Shown here piece by piece: positions 51,768-60,544 of a DNA stretch of 64,000 bases. Both the position numbers and the translations under genes were made by a program. Below the pieces are notes generated by a model that searched no databases, was not told the origin of the DNA, and saw nothing but the letters and a program-made list of their open reading frames with translations. Every line of letters starts with the position of its first letter. The stretch's first letter is position 1. This DNA is from Bernardetia sp. (GTDB lineage: Bacteria > Bacteroidota > Bacteroidia > Cytophagales > Bernardetiaceae): assembly GCA_020630575.1 (NCBI GenBank), contig JAHDBD010000009.1, forward strand, positions 100,632 through 164,631. Reading direction: 5' to 3'.

Positions 51768-54308
51768 TTAGTTATTCATAATAAACATCAAATCAGCAAA
51801 AACACCACTTGCTGTTACGGCTGCTCCTGCTCCTGCACCCTTGATTACCAAAGGCTCATCAACATAGCGATTTGTATTTATTGCCACTACATTATCTTTT
51901 CCTTCCAAATTATAAAACGGACTATTAGACGGAATTTCTTGTAAAGCAACTGATAAATTTCCCTTTTGCATTTTGGCAACCACCTTTAATTTATTGCCGT
52001 TTTTGTGGGCATTTTGATAAAGAGTTACAAAATGATTTTCGTGTTTTTTGAGATTTTCAAAGAGTTCTTCTACGCTTTTTGAGTTGGTACACTCATCTGG
52101 TAAAAAGCTATTGAAAGTAATATCTGACATTTCTCTATTTAGTCCTGACTCTCTTGAAAGAATCAGTATTTTTCGCATTACATCTAACCCAGAAAGATCA
52201 ATTAATGGGTTTGGTTCGGTATAACCCTCTTGTTTTGCTTGTAAAACAACGTCAGCAAACTGATTTTCAGAATTATAATTATTAAAAATAAAATTTAGGC
52301 TTCCCGAAATTACGGCTTCAATTTGATTGATTTTGTCGCCACTAATTCGGAGGTCATAAATCGTTTTCAAGATTGGAAGAGCTGCACCAACCGACGTTTC
52401 ATATTTGAAATAAATGTTTCTCTCTTTGGCTAATTTATTGAGTTTTAAATATTTTGAATATTCACTACTACACGCAATTTTATTACACGTAACTACAGAA
52501 ATACTATTTTTTAGCAAAAATTCATAACCTTTACTCACAATATCAGAAGCCGTATTATCAATGAAAACACTATTACGAAGGTTCAATTCTTTGATAGTTT
52601 GGAAGTATTCGTTAAGTGAAGAATAAGTTTTTGCGTTCTTATTTTCTTTCTTCTGTTTGAATTTTAAAACATCTTCTTTTGTCAATTCTTCTACTCTTTC
52701 AAACGTTTCGGAAGAATGATTGAAAAGCATTTTTTTACTGTTTGCAACGCCTATTATTTTGAGATTGATTTGATATTCTTCAACGAGTTTTTGCTTTTGA
52801 GCAAACAAGATATTTATAAATTCTGTTCCTACATTACCAATTCCTGCAATAAAAACGTGAACATTTTTGACTGCCGAAGCAAAGAATTTTTCATGAATTA
52901 CATTTAATGCTTTTTCTTCATCTTTTTTATCAATTACAATCGAAATATTTCGTTCCGATGCGCCTTGTGCGATTGCCGTTACATTGATTCCATTTTCGCC
53001 TATTGCACCAAAAATCTTTCCTGCCAAGCCAATCGCATTTTTCATATTATCGCCCACAAGAGCCACAATACATTGATTTTCTATTGCTTTTACTTCATTC
53101 ATTAAGCCTCTTTTAATATCTTTTTCGAAGGCAGAATTAAGAGCATTTTGAGCAGTTGCGAGTTCAGACTGGTTGATTCCAATACCAATACTTTGTTCGG
53201 AACAGCTTTGAGTAATCAAAATAATATTGATATTTGCTTCTTCCAAAATCTGAAAAACTCGCCTTGCACTTCCTTTTTGCCGAGCAAGTCCAACTCCTGA
53301 AACAGTAATAATTGCAATTTCATCTAGCGAACAAATACCTTGAATTTTGTTGTCTGTCAGTTGGTTTTCGCTGCTAATAAATGTTCCTTCTTGCTCTGGA
53401 AAAAATGTATTTTTGAGATAAAGAGGAATATTTTTATTCATCACAGGCAAAATAGAAGGTGGATACAAAACTTTTGCCCCAAAATAAGCCATTTCGAAAG
53501 CCTCTGCATAACTCAATTTTTGTAATGAATGTGTCGCCTGTACTTTTCTAGGATTTGCAGTTTGCATTCCATTAACATCACTCCAAATTTCTAATTTAGT
53601 GGCATCAAGAGCATTTGCATAAATAGAAGCAGAAAAATCTGAACCTCCACGCCCTAAAGTAACCGTTTCTCCATTTTGATTATGGGCTACAAAACCTGCT
53701 GCAATGTAATTTTTATTGTTTTTTATGTCGTTGGTGGGGACACCAACAACGGCAGCAGACGAAGCAGAACCAACAACAGCAAGAATATTTCTTGTCGTTT
53801 TTTCTAAATCTAAAATTGCATTTAGATAATCTTTTGATTCGTTTGTAGTAGTTGAAATTATTTTTTTGCTATCTAATAAATCAACTTTAATGGGATTCTT
53901 TAAATTAACAGAAAGATATTTTTGAACAATGATAGAAGAAAGTCCTTCACCAAAACTCAAAATAGTTGCTCGTGTTCGGTCAGATAATTCTTTCAAAGTT
54001 CCTACACTTTCACAAATTGATTCTAATTGATTGCATTTTTGTTGTACTTCTACAAAAAGGTCAATTTGATGTGATTCGCTGACAAGCTCTTTTATAAATT
54101 CAAAATGAAAATTTCTAAACTCTTCTAAAAAAACAGTATGTTTTCCTTCTAAAGAAAGACTCGCAATTTGTTCTAGTTTATTGGTAATTCCTGAAAAAGC
54201 AGAAACCACAACAATAAAATTTTCAGTTTTTGAAGAAAGAATAGCAGCTATTTTTTCAAGATTGGATTTTGAGGAAACACTTGTTCCTCCGAATTTCAAG
54301 ACGAGCAT
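51768..54308 (-). CDS. thrA: Bifunctional aspartate kinase / homoserine dehydrogenase
   Basis: An 846-residue fusion that catalyses the first and third steps of the aspartate pathway. The kinase half starts MLVLKFGGTSVSSKSNLEKI and contains TLGRGGSDFSASIYANALDA; two ACT regulatory repeats (about 325-480, e.g. ITVSGVGLARQKGSARRVFQ and GINVTAIAQGASERNISIVI) allow feedback control by threonine. The dehydrogenase half has the NAD loop VFIAGIGNVGTEFINILFA, NKIACSSEY and YETSVGAALPILKTIYDLRISGDKI (in part). Residues about 176-197 (GSASSAAVVGVPTNDIKNNK) look like an insertion, since they carry a copy of the family B palindrome in frame; see findings. Confidence 0.96.
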   Translation of the reverse strand: MLVLKFGGTSVSSKSNLEKIAAILSSKTENFIVVVSAFSGITNKLEQIASLSLEGKHTVFLEEFRNFHFEFIKELVSESHQIDLFVEVQQKCNQLESICESVGTLKELSDRTRATILSFGEGLSSIIVQKYLSVNLKNPIKVDLLDSKKIISTTTNESKDYLNAILDLEKTTRNILAVVGSASSAAVVGVPTNDIKNNKNYIAAGFVAHNQNGETVTLGRGGSDFSASIYANALDATKLEIWSDVNGMQTANPRKVQATHSLQKLSYAEAFEMAYFGAKVLYPPSILPVMNKNIPLYLKNTFFPEQEGTFISSENQLTDNKIQGICSLDEIAIITVSGVGLARQKGSARRVFQILEEANINIILITQSCSEQSIGIGINQSELATAQNALNSAFEKDIKRGLMNEVKAIENQCIVALVGDNMKNAIGLAGKIFGAIGENGINVTAIAQGASERNISIVIDKKDEEKALNVIHEKFFASAVKNVHVFIAGIGNVGTEFINILFAQKQKLVEEYQINLKIIGVANSKKMLFNHSSETFERVEELTKEDVLKFKQKKENKNAKTYSSLNEYFQTIKELNLRNSVFIDNTASDIVSKGYEFLLKNSISVVTCNKIACSSEYSKYLKLNKLAKERNIYFKYETSVGAALPILKTIYDLRISGDKINQIEAVISGSLNFIFNNYNSENQFADVVLQAKQEGYTEPNPLIDLSGLDVMRKILILSRESGLNREMSDITFNSFLPDECTNSKSVEELFENLKKHENHFVTLYQNAHKNGNKLKVVAKMQKGNLSVALQEIPSNSPFYNLEGKDNVVAINTNRYVDEPLVIKGAGAGAAVTASGVFADLMFIMNN
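53730..53747. repeat. Palindromic dispersed repeat, family B, copy 2, inside thrA
   Basis: GTTGGTG-GGGA-CACCAAC, in frame within thrA (encodes about residues 188-193). The core and the downstream CAAC-GGCAG flank match the copy upstream of parC. Confidence 0.6.
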
Positions 54309-54323
54309 TTAAGATATATTTGT

Positions 54324-54347
54324 GTTATTTGGCGTAACCACCAAAAA
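54324..54347. repeat. Possible decayed family B repeat upstream of thrA
   Basis: GTGTTATTTGGCG...CCACCAAAAAC lines up with GTGTTATTGGTG...CACCAACAAC near parC but its arms no longer pair fully. It lies in the thrA leader, as copy 1 lies in the parC leader. Confidence 0.3.
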
Positions 54348-54530
54348 CGAGAGAGTAAGTTTTGAAAATAGTGTCAAATTTACAATTTAATTTTTTGATA
54401 GTGTAATTGAATTTAAAAAAATGGTATTCTATCCTTAGAATTTCTTTCTCTGTCGAAATAAGTTAAATAGTTTTACTATTTCTTAGTTTTTTTGTAAATT
54501 GATAGACTGATCACTATACATTCTTATAAC

Positions 54531-56363
54531 TTGAAACAAATTCTTCTTTTTATACAAAAATGTTTTTTTAGTAGAATATTATTTTATAACAAAATAATAT
54601 TCTTGCTTTTCTGTGTCTCTACATTTATTATTTTTTCTACTTCTGCTCAAGACTTATCTACTTATTATGATTCAGCACAATTATATAAAAAGAAAGATTT
54701 AGAAATACATGATTTTTATGTTCAGAAATTAATTTTAGATAGTAAAAAACAAAAAAATGATACATTTTTATTAAAGGCTTATCAAATGAAAGCTGGTATT
54801 TTTTATGAAAAGGCAAATATAGATAGTGCTTTTTTTTACATAAAAAAAACGATTGATTTATCAGAAATAACAAAAAACAATGAAGCAAAAATAGATATGC
54901 TTCGTTTGAAAAGTTTTGTTTATAAAAATAGAATTTATAATAAAGATTCGGCTTTATATTACCTTGAGTTAGCCTTAAAAGAAAGTGAAAAATCAAATTA
55001 CAAATATGGTCAGATAAAAGCCTTAGAAGCTATTTCTTTTCTAGAAATGGATAAAGGAAAATATGTTGATGCCACTCAGTTACTTTTAGAGGCTCGGAAA
55101 ACTGCTCATGAAATAAAAGATAAAAAAGCACTTTCTAGTATTGCCAATAATATCGGACATACGTATTTACAGATGTATATGTATGAGAAAGCTTTACTTT
55201 TTTTTGATGAAGCTAATAGATATAGAGAAGACAAAACAACAGCTTCAGTTATTCCATTGAATATTGCTGAATGCTATTACAGGACAGGAAATACAAAAAA
55301 AGCCCTTCTTATTTTAGATAAAAATGCCCCTTTAGCTCTCAAGACGTCATTGAATATGGCAATAGAATATCATTTGGAATATGTAAATCTGTTTTTGGAA
55401 ATAGAAGAACCTAAAAAAGCTTTAGAAAAAATAAAAATATTGGATTCTTTACTCTTAGATTCCAAACCTCAAGCCTATCGTAATTTATTACTATTAAAAG
55501 CCAAAACTCATTTACAACTAAAAGATACTTTAACAGCGCACAATTATGTAAAAGAGGTAGAGAAAAAAATATCTATAGAAAGTAATGATGATTTTATTAA
55601 TCGCATGACTATGCACGAATTATTTTCTTATACCTACATGTTTTTAAAAGACTATCAAAAGGCAAATTATCATTCTCAAAAATATCTTTCTCTATATAAA
55701 AACACCTATAACAAAAAACTAGAGCAAGATATTTATCAAAAAGAAGTAGACCAACGGATTTTTCTACAAAAAAAAGAGAATGAATTGGAAAAACTAAAAT
55801 ACATTACTGAACTTGAAAAAGAACAACAAAACAAAAGATACTTTTTACTTGTCTTGATTGCTTTATTAATTATTTTTATTGTCATAATTAGAGCTTATTG
55901 GATAAATAAAAAATATAGTATAGAACTAAAAAACACAAATTACAAACTTTCAGAATCTCAGTCTGAGATAATACAGCAAAATCATACTCTTCATGAACAA
56001 GCAGAAGAACTCACTAGGCAATCTGAGGAACTAAAGTCTTCGCACGAAGAACTTGTAACCATGAATGATAATTTGGAGGACATTGTCAATCAGCGCAATC
56101 AAGAGGTGATAGAAAAAAATAAAATGTTAGAAGAATATGCGTTTATAAATGCTCACAAATTACGTGCGCCTGTAGCTCGCCTTTTAGGAATTATGCAGAT
56201 TATTGAACTTTCAAAAGATACTAGTGAAATAGAATTTTACATGCAGCTCTGTAACGAAGAAATTAAAGATCTTAACCGTATTATTTGGGCAATTAAAGAA
56301 GCTATTGAAGAAAAAACACCTCTTGACCGTTGGGAATTAGAAAAAAGAAAAGAAATGAAGTAG
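54531..56363 (+). CDS. TPR protein with histidine-kinase phosphoacceptor region but no ATPase domain
   Basis: A 610-residue exported sensor-like protein. The signal/anchor segment ends STSAQDLS (about residue 40). Residues about 60-400 hold tandem TPR units (e.g. YGQIKALEAISFLEMDKGKY, ALSSIANNIGHTYLQMYMYE, NIAECYYRTGNTKKALLILD). One membrane helix follows at about 438-458, then a coiled coil (470-535) and EEYAFINAHKLRAPVARLLG with His542, which looks like a HisKA phosphoacceptor (His-x-Leu-Arg-x-Pro). It stops 68 residues later, with no HATPase domain. The start is TTG: no in-frame ATG precedes the signal peptide. It is convergent with the SpoIIE phosphatase gene 12 bases away. Confidence 0.8.
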   Translation: MKQILLFIQKCFFSRILFYNKIIFLLFCVSTFIIFSTSAQDLSTYYDSAQLYKKKDLEIHDFYVQKLILDSKKQKNDTFLLKAYQMKAGIFYEKANIDSAFFYIKKTIDLSEITKNNEAKIDMLRLKSFVYKNRIYNKDSALYYLELALKESEKSNYKYGQIKALEAISFLEMDKGKYVDATQLLLEARKTAHEIKDKKALSSIANNIGHTYLQMYMYEKALLFFDEANRYREDKTTASVIPLNIAECYYRTGNTKKALLILDKNAPLALKTSLNMAIEYHLEYVNLFLEIEEPKKALEKIKILDSLLLDSKPQAYRNLLLLKAKTHLQLKDTLTAHNYVKEVEKKISIESNDDFINRMTMHELFSYTYMFLKDYQKANYHSQKYLSLYKNTYNKKLEQDIYQKEVDQRIFLQKKENELEKLKYITELEKEQQNKRYFLLVLIALLIIFIVIIRAYWINKKYSIELKNTNYKLSESQSEIIQQNHTLHEQAEELTRQSEELKSSHEELVTMNDNLEDIVNQRNQEVIEKNKMLEEYAFINAHKLRAPVARLLGIMQIIELSKDTSEIEFYMQLCNEEIKDLNRIIWAIKEAIEEKTPLDRWELEKRKEMK

Positions 56364-56375
56364 GTAGTGCCAGAT

Positions 56376-57983
56376 TTAAGAAGGACTAACTTCAAATCCT
56401 ATTACTAAAACATCGTCCATCTGCTCTCTGTCTTGTTGTTCTCTCCAGTCTTTTAAAATAGTCATCAGCACTTCTTTTTGCTCAGAAAAAGGGTGAGTAG
56501 AAATATCTAAAAGGGTTTGTTTAAATCTCATTGTGTTATATTTTACATCTTCTTCTCCTCCAAACTGGTCTTGAAAGCCATCCGAATAAATATAAAAAGA
56601 GGTAGTAGAATCAATAGAAATAGTATGATTAGTAAACTGTTTTTGTTGCTTTTTAGCTAAATTCCCTCCTACTGAAGTTCTATCTCCTTTTACAACATGC
56701 ATTTTGTTATTTTGAATATAAACTAAAGGATTTTTTGCTCCTGCATATTCTAGTGTATTATTCTCAAAATCTATCAAACAAATAGCTGCATCCATTCCAT
56801 CTCTTGTAGAACGAATAGAGAGATCAGTTTGCTGAAGAGCTTTGTCTATTTTTTGGTTTAAATGTGTAAGAATCTGAGAAGGAGTAAAAATATTTTTATC
56901 TAAGATTGCATTTAACAACTCATTTCCTATTAAAGACATAAACGCACCTGGAACGCCATGTCCAGTACAATCAATAGCAGCAATAATAATTTTTGATTCT
57001 ACTTTATGGAAATAGTAAAAATCTCCACTTACAATATCTTTAGGCTTAAAAAGCACAAATGAGTTGGGCAAACTTTCTTTAATTTTTTCTATCTTAGGAA
57101 GCATAGCTTCTTGAATACGTTTAGCATAATTGATACTTGCTGTAATACTTTTACTTTTTTCTTCTATGTTGCTGTTTTTTTCTTCTATAATTCTATTTTT
57201 ATCCTCCAAAGCTTCCATACTGTAAGTCATTTCCCTATTTACTAGGCTTAGCTTGTTTTGTATTGCTTCTAGTTCCTCAATATTCTGTCTTAATTCTTCT
57301 TCAGTAGCTTGTAAACGTTTATTTTTATCCTGTACTTCCATTTTATTTTTTATCAGGAAAATACTATTCTGTCTAAAAATAATTGCCCACCAACCACATA
57401 CAACAGCCATAATAGAAACAATTGTAAAATGAAAAACAAGTTGAAAAACTGTTACATAGGGTACTGTTTCTCCAGTGATTTTTATTCCACTATAACTAAT
57501 AAAATAATAAGCAAGATTTTCCATTCCGTAAGCTACTTGCAAAATAGCCAAAATACTATGATGTCCAACAGTAAGTATAGCATAAGGAATCATGATGCGC
57601 CAATCTTGATAAATAATAAGTAAGGCTGCATTTACAAAAAAGAAAAAATGAGTTTCTGCCATGCCGTGCATCTGTCCAATAAACTGCAACATAAAAACAG
57701 CATAAACACTACTGATAAGCATACGAGCATAAAATTTATTACTCAATAAAAAACGAGCAACTAAATAAATACCCAAAGCAGCCCCCCCTGTAATGAAGCT
57801 AAAAAGCCATGTTTCATAAATAGGAGCTAAAAAAATTCCAACTACAAAAAATATAATTACAAACTTATCCGATATTTTATCAGCTTTAGTTTGTACTTTT
57901 ATTAAATACCTTTTGAGATATAAAGCCTCTGAAATTTCTTCTGTGTCATAAATAAGTTCTGAATTATGTAGAGATGATTTCAT
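56376..57983 (-). CDS. Membrane SpoIIE-type PP2C phosphatase
   Basis: A 535-residue protein: six to seven N-terminal membrane helices (about 40-215), a coiled coil (about 220-285, LRQNIEELEAIQNKLSLVNR) and a C-terminal SpoIIE/PP2C phosphatase domain (about 300-535). The latter shows SFVLFKPKDIVSGDFYYFHK, AAIDCTGHGVPGAFMSLIGN, GMDAAICLIDFENNTLEYAGA, YIYSDGFQDQFGGEEDVKYN and VLVIGFE, with metal Asp residues in SGD, AIDCTGHG and YSDG. Such enzymes dephosphorylate STAS antagonists. This membrane-PP2C layout, reminiscent of 7TM sensor modules, is widespread in Cytophagales, often in many copies. The signal is unknown. It is transcribed convergently with the TPR/HisKA gene. Confidence 0.9.
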   Translation of the reverse strand: MKSSLHNSELIYDTEEISEALYLKRYLIKVQTKADKISDKFVIIFFVVGIFLAPIYETWLFSFITGGAALGIYLVARFLLSNKFYARMLISSVYAVFMLQFIGQMHGMAETHFFFFVNAALLIIYQDWRIMIPYAILTVGHHSILAILQVAYGMENLAYYFISYSGIKITGETVPYVTVFQLVFHFTIVSIMAVVCGWWAIIFRQNSIFLIKNKMEVQDKNKRLQATEEELRQNIEELEAIQNKLSLVNREMTYSMEALEDKNRIIEEKNSNIEEKSKSITASINYAKRIQEAMLPKIEKIKESLPNSFVLFKPKDIVSGDFYYFHKVESKIIIAAIDCTGHGVPGAFMSLIGNELLNAILDKNIFTPSQILTHLNQKIDKALQQTDLSIRSTRDGMDAAICLIDFENNTLEYAGAKNPLVYIQNNKMHVVKGDRTSVGGNLAKKQQKQFTNHTISIDSTTSFYIYSDGFQDQFGGEEDVKYNTMRFKQTLLDISTHPFSEQKEVLMTILKDWREQQDREQMDDVLVIGFEVSPS

Positions 57984-58067
57984 GTGTTTTTAAAAAAATA
58001 GTTAGTTTTTTATCTAAAATAACTATTTTTTATTTTTAAACAAATTTTTTCTACGATTCGCTATCTT

Positions 58068-60440
58068 TCAAAAATCCAATTTTACACCCAAAACAACATT
58101 TATTCCCAAATCATCAGCAAAATAACGCTGTCTGTTTAGGTAATCTCTATAAGCAACATTAAATAAATTATCTGCTTTTCCAAAAATACGCAATTGAGTT
58201 TTTTGTCCTTGAATAGTAGTAGAAACTCTCAAACCTACCAAATTATAGGCCTTGGGAGGAAGCGTAAAATCTTGTTCTTCTAAAAGATTTTTTTGATAAA
58301 AAACATACCGATTTATGATTTCAAATTGTGTATTTGTAAGTTTTTTAGGTCGTTTTGTTTCCTTACTTCCAATAGAAATTGGTTTCTGAATCTGATAACG
58401 CAAACTTGCCTGTAAATTATTTGAAGGCATATTGATAAGAGGTAAATTATTTGATACATCATCTCCTTTTATAAAACTATAACTTGCTTTCAAATCTAAC
58501 GACTTAGAAAACTGATAACGAGTAGAAACATCTAAGCCATAAATTTGAGCATTCGTTTGTTTGTATTTGAAGACAGGAAAAGCTCCACGAATTGTCAAAC
58601 GGATTTCTTTTTCTGGATTCAAATAAATATAATCGTTGATATTTTGATAATAAATAAGTGTTTCGAAGGACAATTTTTCTTTAATTTTTCCACTTAGCGA
58701 AAGCGTATTTTTGATAGATTTTTCCGTTTTTAGATTTGGATTTCCTTCCTCTATACCACTTACACCTTGATGAAGTCCGTTACTAAAAAGCTCATTAACA
58801 GCAGGATTGCGAGTTGCATAACCGATATTATATGAAACTTGAATAGCCTCACTCAACTGATAATTTATTCCCAAAGAAGAGCTAAAATTAGTAAAGTTAT
58901 TATCAAAACGAATAATTTTTCTAGGCACAGAGTTACTAATCGTAACAGCATTTTGAATTGTGTTTTGATAACGTAAACCTGTTTCTAAAAACCAACGATT
59001 TACTTTTTTTGTCAAGACAGTAAAAACACCTGTTTCATAACTCAAATAATCTGGAATAAGAGGCAAAATTCCTGTTTCTGGGTCGTTGGTATTATCTGTA
59101 ATAGTAGATTGAACTCCTACTTTGAATATCAGATTATTTTCAAATTCTTTTTGATATTTTGTTTCTAAAAAATAAGAATATTGTTTTAGGTTTAGTGCAG
59201 GCACTTCTGAACGTCCACTTCTACGGACATCGAATTCTTTTCGGATATTGAGTTGAGTAGCAAAAGTAAAATCTAGAAATTGTTCTTCTATATTCTCATT
59301 TTTAGAATTAAAATACTTTTTTGAATGGATTTTGAATAAATGATGATTTACTTTTTGTTTTGGTGCATCAATATCATAACTAAAAGTTGACTCTGTAAAA
59401 AAGGGTTGCTTTTGCTCAAAAGCATTTTGTAAGTCAGTCAGATTTCCGACATGAGAACCACGTAAAACACCTAATTCTGTATTGAATGAACTAAAATAAA
59501 CATCAGTAAAGAAATTTTCTGTAAACTGTTTTTCTAATTGAATGGCAATATTTGCCTCTTGATTTCCTGTATTGTTTAGAAAATAATCAGCTGTTTTTTT
59601 GTCTCCATTTTTTTTGAGTGTTCCATTTATTTTCCAAGCTATTAATGAATTGTATTGTTCTAGTTGTAAGTTTATTCCATGTCCTCTTCCATTAGTTTCG
59701 AAAAAATAACTTGTATTTCCGTGCAAATGTGGTTCTCGTTCTATTTTTGCAGGTTCTACCAAAATCACACTTCCTAGATTCGAACCTTGATATTCTAAAC
59801 TACTTACTCCTTTTACAACTCTGATTTTGTTGGCTACCAAAGGGTCAATTTCGGGTGCATGGTCATTTCCCCATTGCTGTCCACTTTGTGTAATTCCATT
59901 ATTTAGTATGGTCAGACGATTTCCATAAAGTCCATGTACTACTGGTTTTGATATTCCATTTCCATTTTTAATAGTGCTGACTCCAGAAACTTCTTCCAAC
60001 ATATTTGAAAGATTTTGATTTGAGTTATCTGAAATATGTTGATGATTGAGAGTTTGGATATTTTGAGTAGAAACACCTGTTTTTTCACTAATTACAACAC
60101 TTTCCAAAACTGTATTGAGCGCATGAATCTCTACATATAAAACTGTATCTTTATCTACATTCAAAAAAATACTGTGATTTTCTCCACTTACATGACTAAA
60201 AATAAAATGATGTTTGCCTTTACAAATATTCTTTAATTCAAAATATCCTTTTTCATTACTTGCTGTTCCTTTTAGGGTTTCTTTGTTATAGACATTGACA
60301 AATTCTAAAGGCCTATTTGTATTTTCATCAATGATAAAACCTGTTACAGATAGATTACAGTTTTGAGAAAATACATTTGTAGAAAGAAATAAAAAGATAA
60401 AAAATAGAGATAAAGCTATTTTTAAGAATTGACTTTGCAT
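58068..60440 (-). CDS. TonB-dependent outer membrane receptor
   Basis: A 790-residue outer-membrane transporter. The signal peptide ends NVFSQN (about residue 26). A carboxypeptidase-D regulatory-like domain (about 30-110; VTGFIIDENTNRPLEFVNVY) is followed by a plug (about 125-240; LSNMLEEVSGVSTIKNGNGI, RLTILNNGITQSGQQWGND, RVVKGVSSLEYQGSNLGSV) and a 22-strand barrel ending INVVLGVKLDF, with a terminal Phe. The plug segment WGNDHAPEIDP recalls metal (zinc or copper) receptors such as ZnuD, but the ligand is not proven. I start at MQSQFLKIALSLFF (60440): the promoter boxes lie within the longer frame that reaches 60527. Confidence 0.9.
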   Translation of the reverse strand: MQSQFLKIALSLFFIFLFLSTNVFSQNCNLSVTGFIIDENTNRPLEFVNVYNKETLKGTASNEKGYFELKNICKGKHHFIFSHVSGENHSIFLNVDKDTVLYVEIHALNTVLESVVISEKTGVSTQNIQTLNHQHISDNSNQNLSNMLEEVSGVSTIKNGNGISKPVVHGLYGNRLTILNNGITQSGQQWGNDHAPEIDPLVANKIRVVKGVSSLEYQGSNLGSVILVEPAKIEREPHLHGNTSYFFETNGRGHGINLQLEQYNSLIAWKINGTLKKNGDKKTADYFLNNTGNQEANIAIQLEKQFTENFFTDVYFSSFNTELGVLRGSHVGNLTDLQNAFEQKQPFFTESTFSYDIDAPKQKVNHHLFKIHSKKYFNSKNENIEEQFLDFTFATQLNIRKEFDVRRSGRSEVPALNLKQYSYFLETKYQKEFENNLIFKVGVQSTITDNTNDPETGILPLIPDYLSYETGVFTVLTKKVNRWFLETGLRYQNTIQNAVTISNSVPRKIIRFDNNFTNFSSSLGINYQLSEAIQVSYNIGYATRNPAVNELFSNGLHQGVSGIEEGNPNLKTEKSIKNTLSLSGKIKEKLSFETLIYYQNINDYIYLNPEKEIRLTIRGAFPVFKYKQTNAQIYGLDVSTRYQFSKSLDLKASYSFIKGDDVSNNLPLINMPSNNLQASLRYQIQKPISIGSKETKRPKKLTNTQFEIINRYVFYQKNLLEEQDFTLPPKAYNLVGLRVSTTIQGQKTQLRIFGKADNLFNVAYRDYLNRQRYFADDLGINVVLGVKLDF

Positions 60441-60484
60441 GATTAAAAAAAGAAAAAAATAAGGGAAGAGAATTTTTACTTCTG

Positions 60485-60516
60485 CAAAGATAGAAAAAGA
60501 TAAGCACTTTATGCAA
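60485..60516 (-). promoter_or_regulatory. Promoter of the TonB receptor gene
   Basis: On the minus strand TTG (60516-60514), 21-base spacer, TATCTTTG (60492-60485). Its position excludes the longer start at 60527. Confidence 0.5.
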
Positions 60517-60544
60517 CAGAGTTGCATTTGAAATACAAAAATAC

